DNA from: Saccoglossus kowalevskii | Taxonomy: Eukaryota; Hemichordata; Enteropneusta; Harrimaniidae | Direction of reading: 5' to 3' | Assembly: GCF_000003605.2 (NCBI RefSeq) | Contig: NW_003157234.1 | Location: forward strand, 100,103-111,268 | DNA: 11,166 nt | Part shown: positions 10,826 through 11,166 of the stretch, piece after piece | How positions within the stretch are numbered: the stretch's first letter is position 1 | How the letters are laid out: the number at the start of each line of letters is the position of its first letter | Translations under genes and position numbers: made by a program | Notes under the pieces: generated by a model | What the model saw: only the letters and a program-made list of their open reading frames with translations | What the model was told of the DNA's origin: nothing | Database searches by the model: none

Positions 10826-10908
10826 CCGATCCTTCACCAACTTGTAATTCATTTGTTTGTATCAAGGGATTCTCTTTCGAAAATGACACGATAATTCATC
10901 AATGTTAA

Positions 10909-11155
10909 ACTTTTGTTTCCGGAAAGCCATCTTTACCAACGTTTACTGGTTTGGCTCTTGCATCTATTGCAACCTCTCCTGACAATGTTATGAAAATCCG
11001 TAACCTCTTTGAGTTATCAATAAAAAATAATTTCCGTGCAAAGCTCTGCTACAAAATCTATTCTGACATAGTTCCCACTGATTTGAATGAAATTTATCTA
11101 TCTATTGAAATAAAAGCAGCGTTTTTTGGTAAATTTGATTTCACCAAATATTAAC
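10909..11155 (+). other. open frame at right edge, possible exon or pseudogene remnant
   Basis: Eighty-one codons are open from just after a stop (10906-10908) to a TAA, with no early ATG; the first ATG is at 10990-10992. The frame stays open for about 28 more codons upstream of that single stop, back to 10822. The product begins TFVSGKPSLPTFTGL and has a balanced, soluble-protein-like composition with no long hydrophobic segment. I do not recognise a family. It could be a 3' exon, a decayed gene or chance; a stretch of about 111 codons with one stop is expected about 0.5 times in the window. The nearby X-box and poly(dA:dT) tracts are the only supporting context. Confidence 0.13.
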
Positions 11156-11166
11156 TCACTATCTTT

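Overview
This window looks like non-coding, A+T-rich (about two thirds A+T by eye) eukaryotic-type nuclear DNA. No open frame exceeds about 105 codons stop to stop, and none from a start codon exceeds 84 residues. At this base composition stops fall about every 13 codons, so a handful of 60-85 residue frames scattered over six frames is what chance gives in 11 kb. I recognise no protein family, tRNA, rRNA, snRNA, CRISPR array, insertion sequence or operon. A bacterial or phage segment this long would almost certainly carry packed genes. CpG is not obviously depleted, and there are simple repeats and poly(dA:dT) tracts. Together these fit an intergenic or intronic stretch of an A+T-rich eukaryote, perhaps an invertebrate; the organism cannot be named from this sequence.

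Layout. Bases 1-2458 are plain A+T-rich sequence. A short degenerate 10-bp tandem repeat lies at 2459-2498, then more plain sequence follows to a small (AAT)5 tract at 4342-4356. An 18-bp A/T palindrome sits at 4935-4952 and a (TA)10.5 microsatellite at 6965-6985. Bases 8641-8798 hold a cluster of three inverted repeats, the best being a 46-nt bulged hairpin with 17 base pairs. A separate 12-bp inverted repeat spans 9408-9476.

The last 700 bases are the most structured part. They contain runs of A and T at 10504-10551, a perfect 20-bp palindrome (T8-CTAG-A8) at 10718-10737, a near-ideal RFX-type X-box at 10812-10825, and an open frame at 10909-11155 that reaches almost to the window edge. This order would fit the 5' side of a gene, but each element alone is compatible with chance, so the reading is weak.

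I found no convincing new biological system. The entries below record the few non-random structures and state what the gene-free stretches hold.
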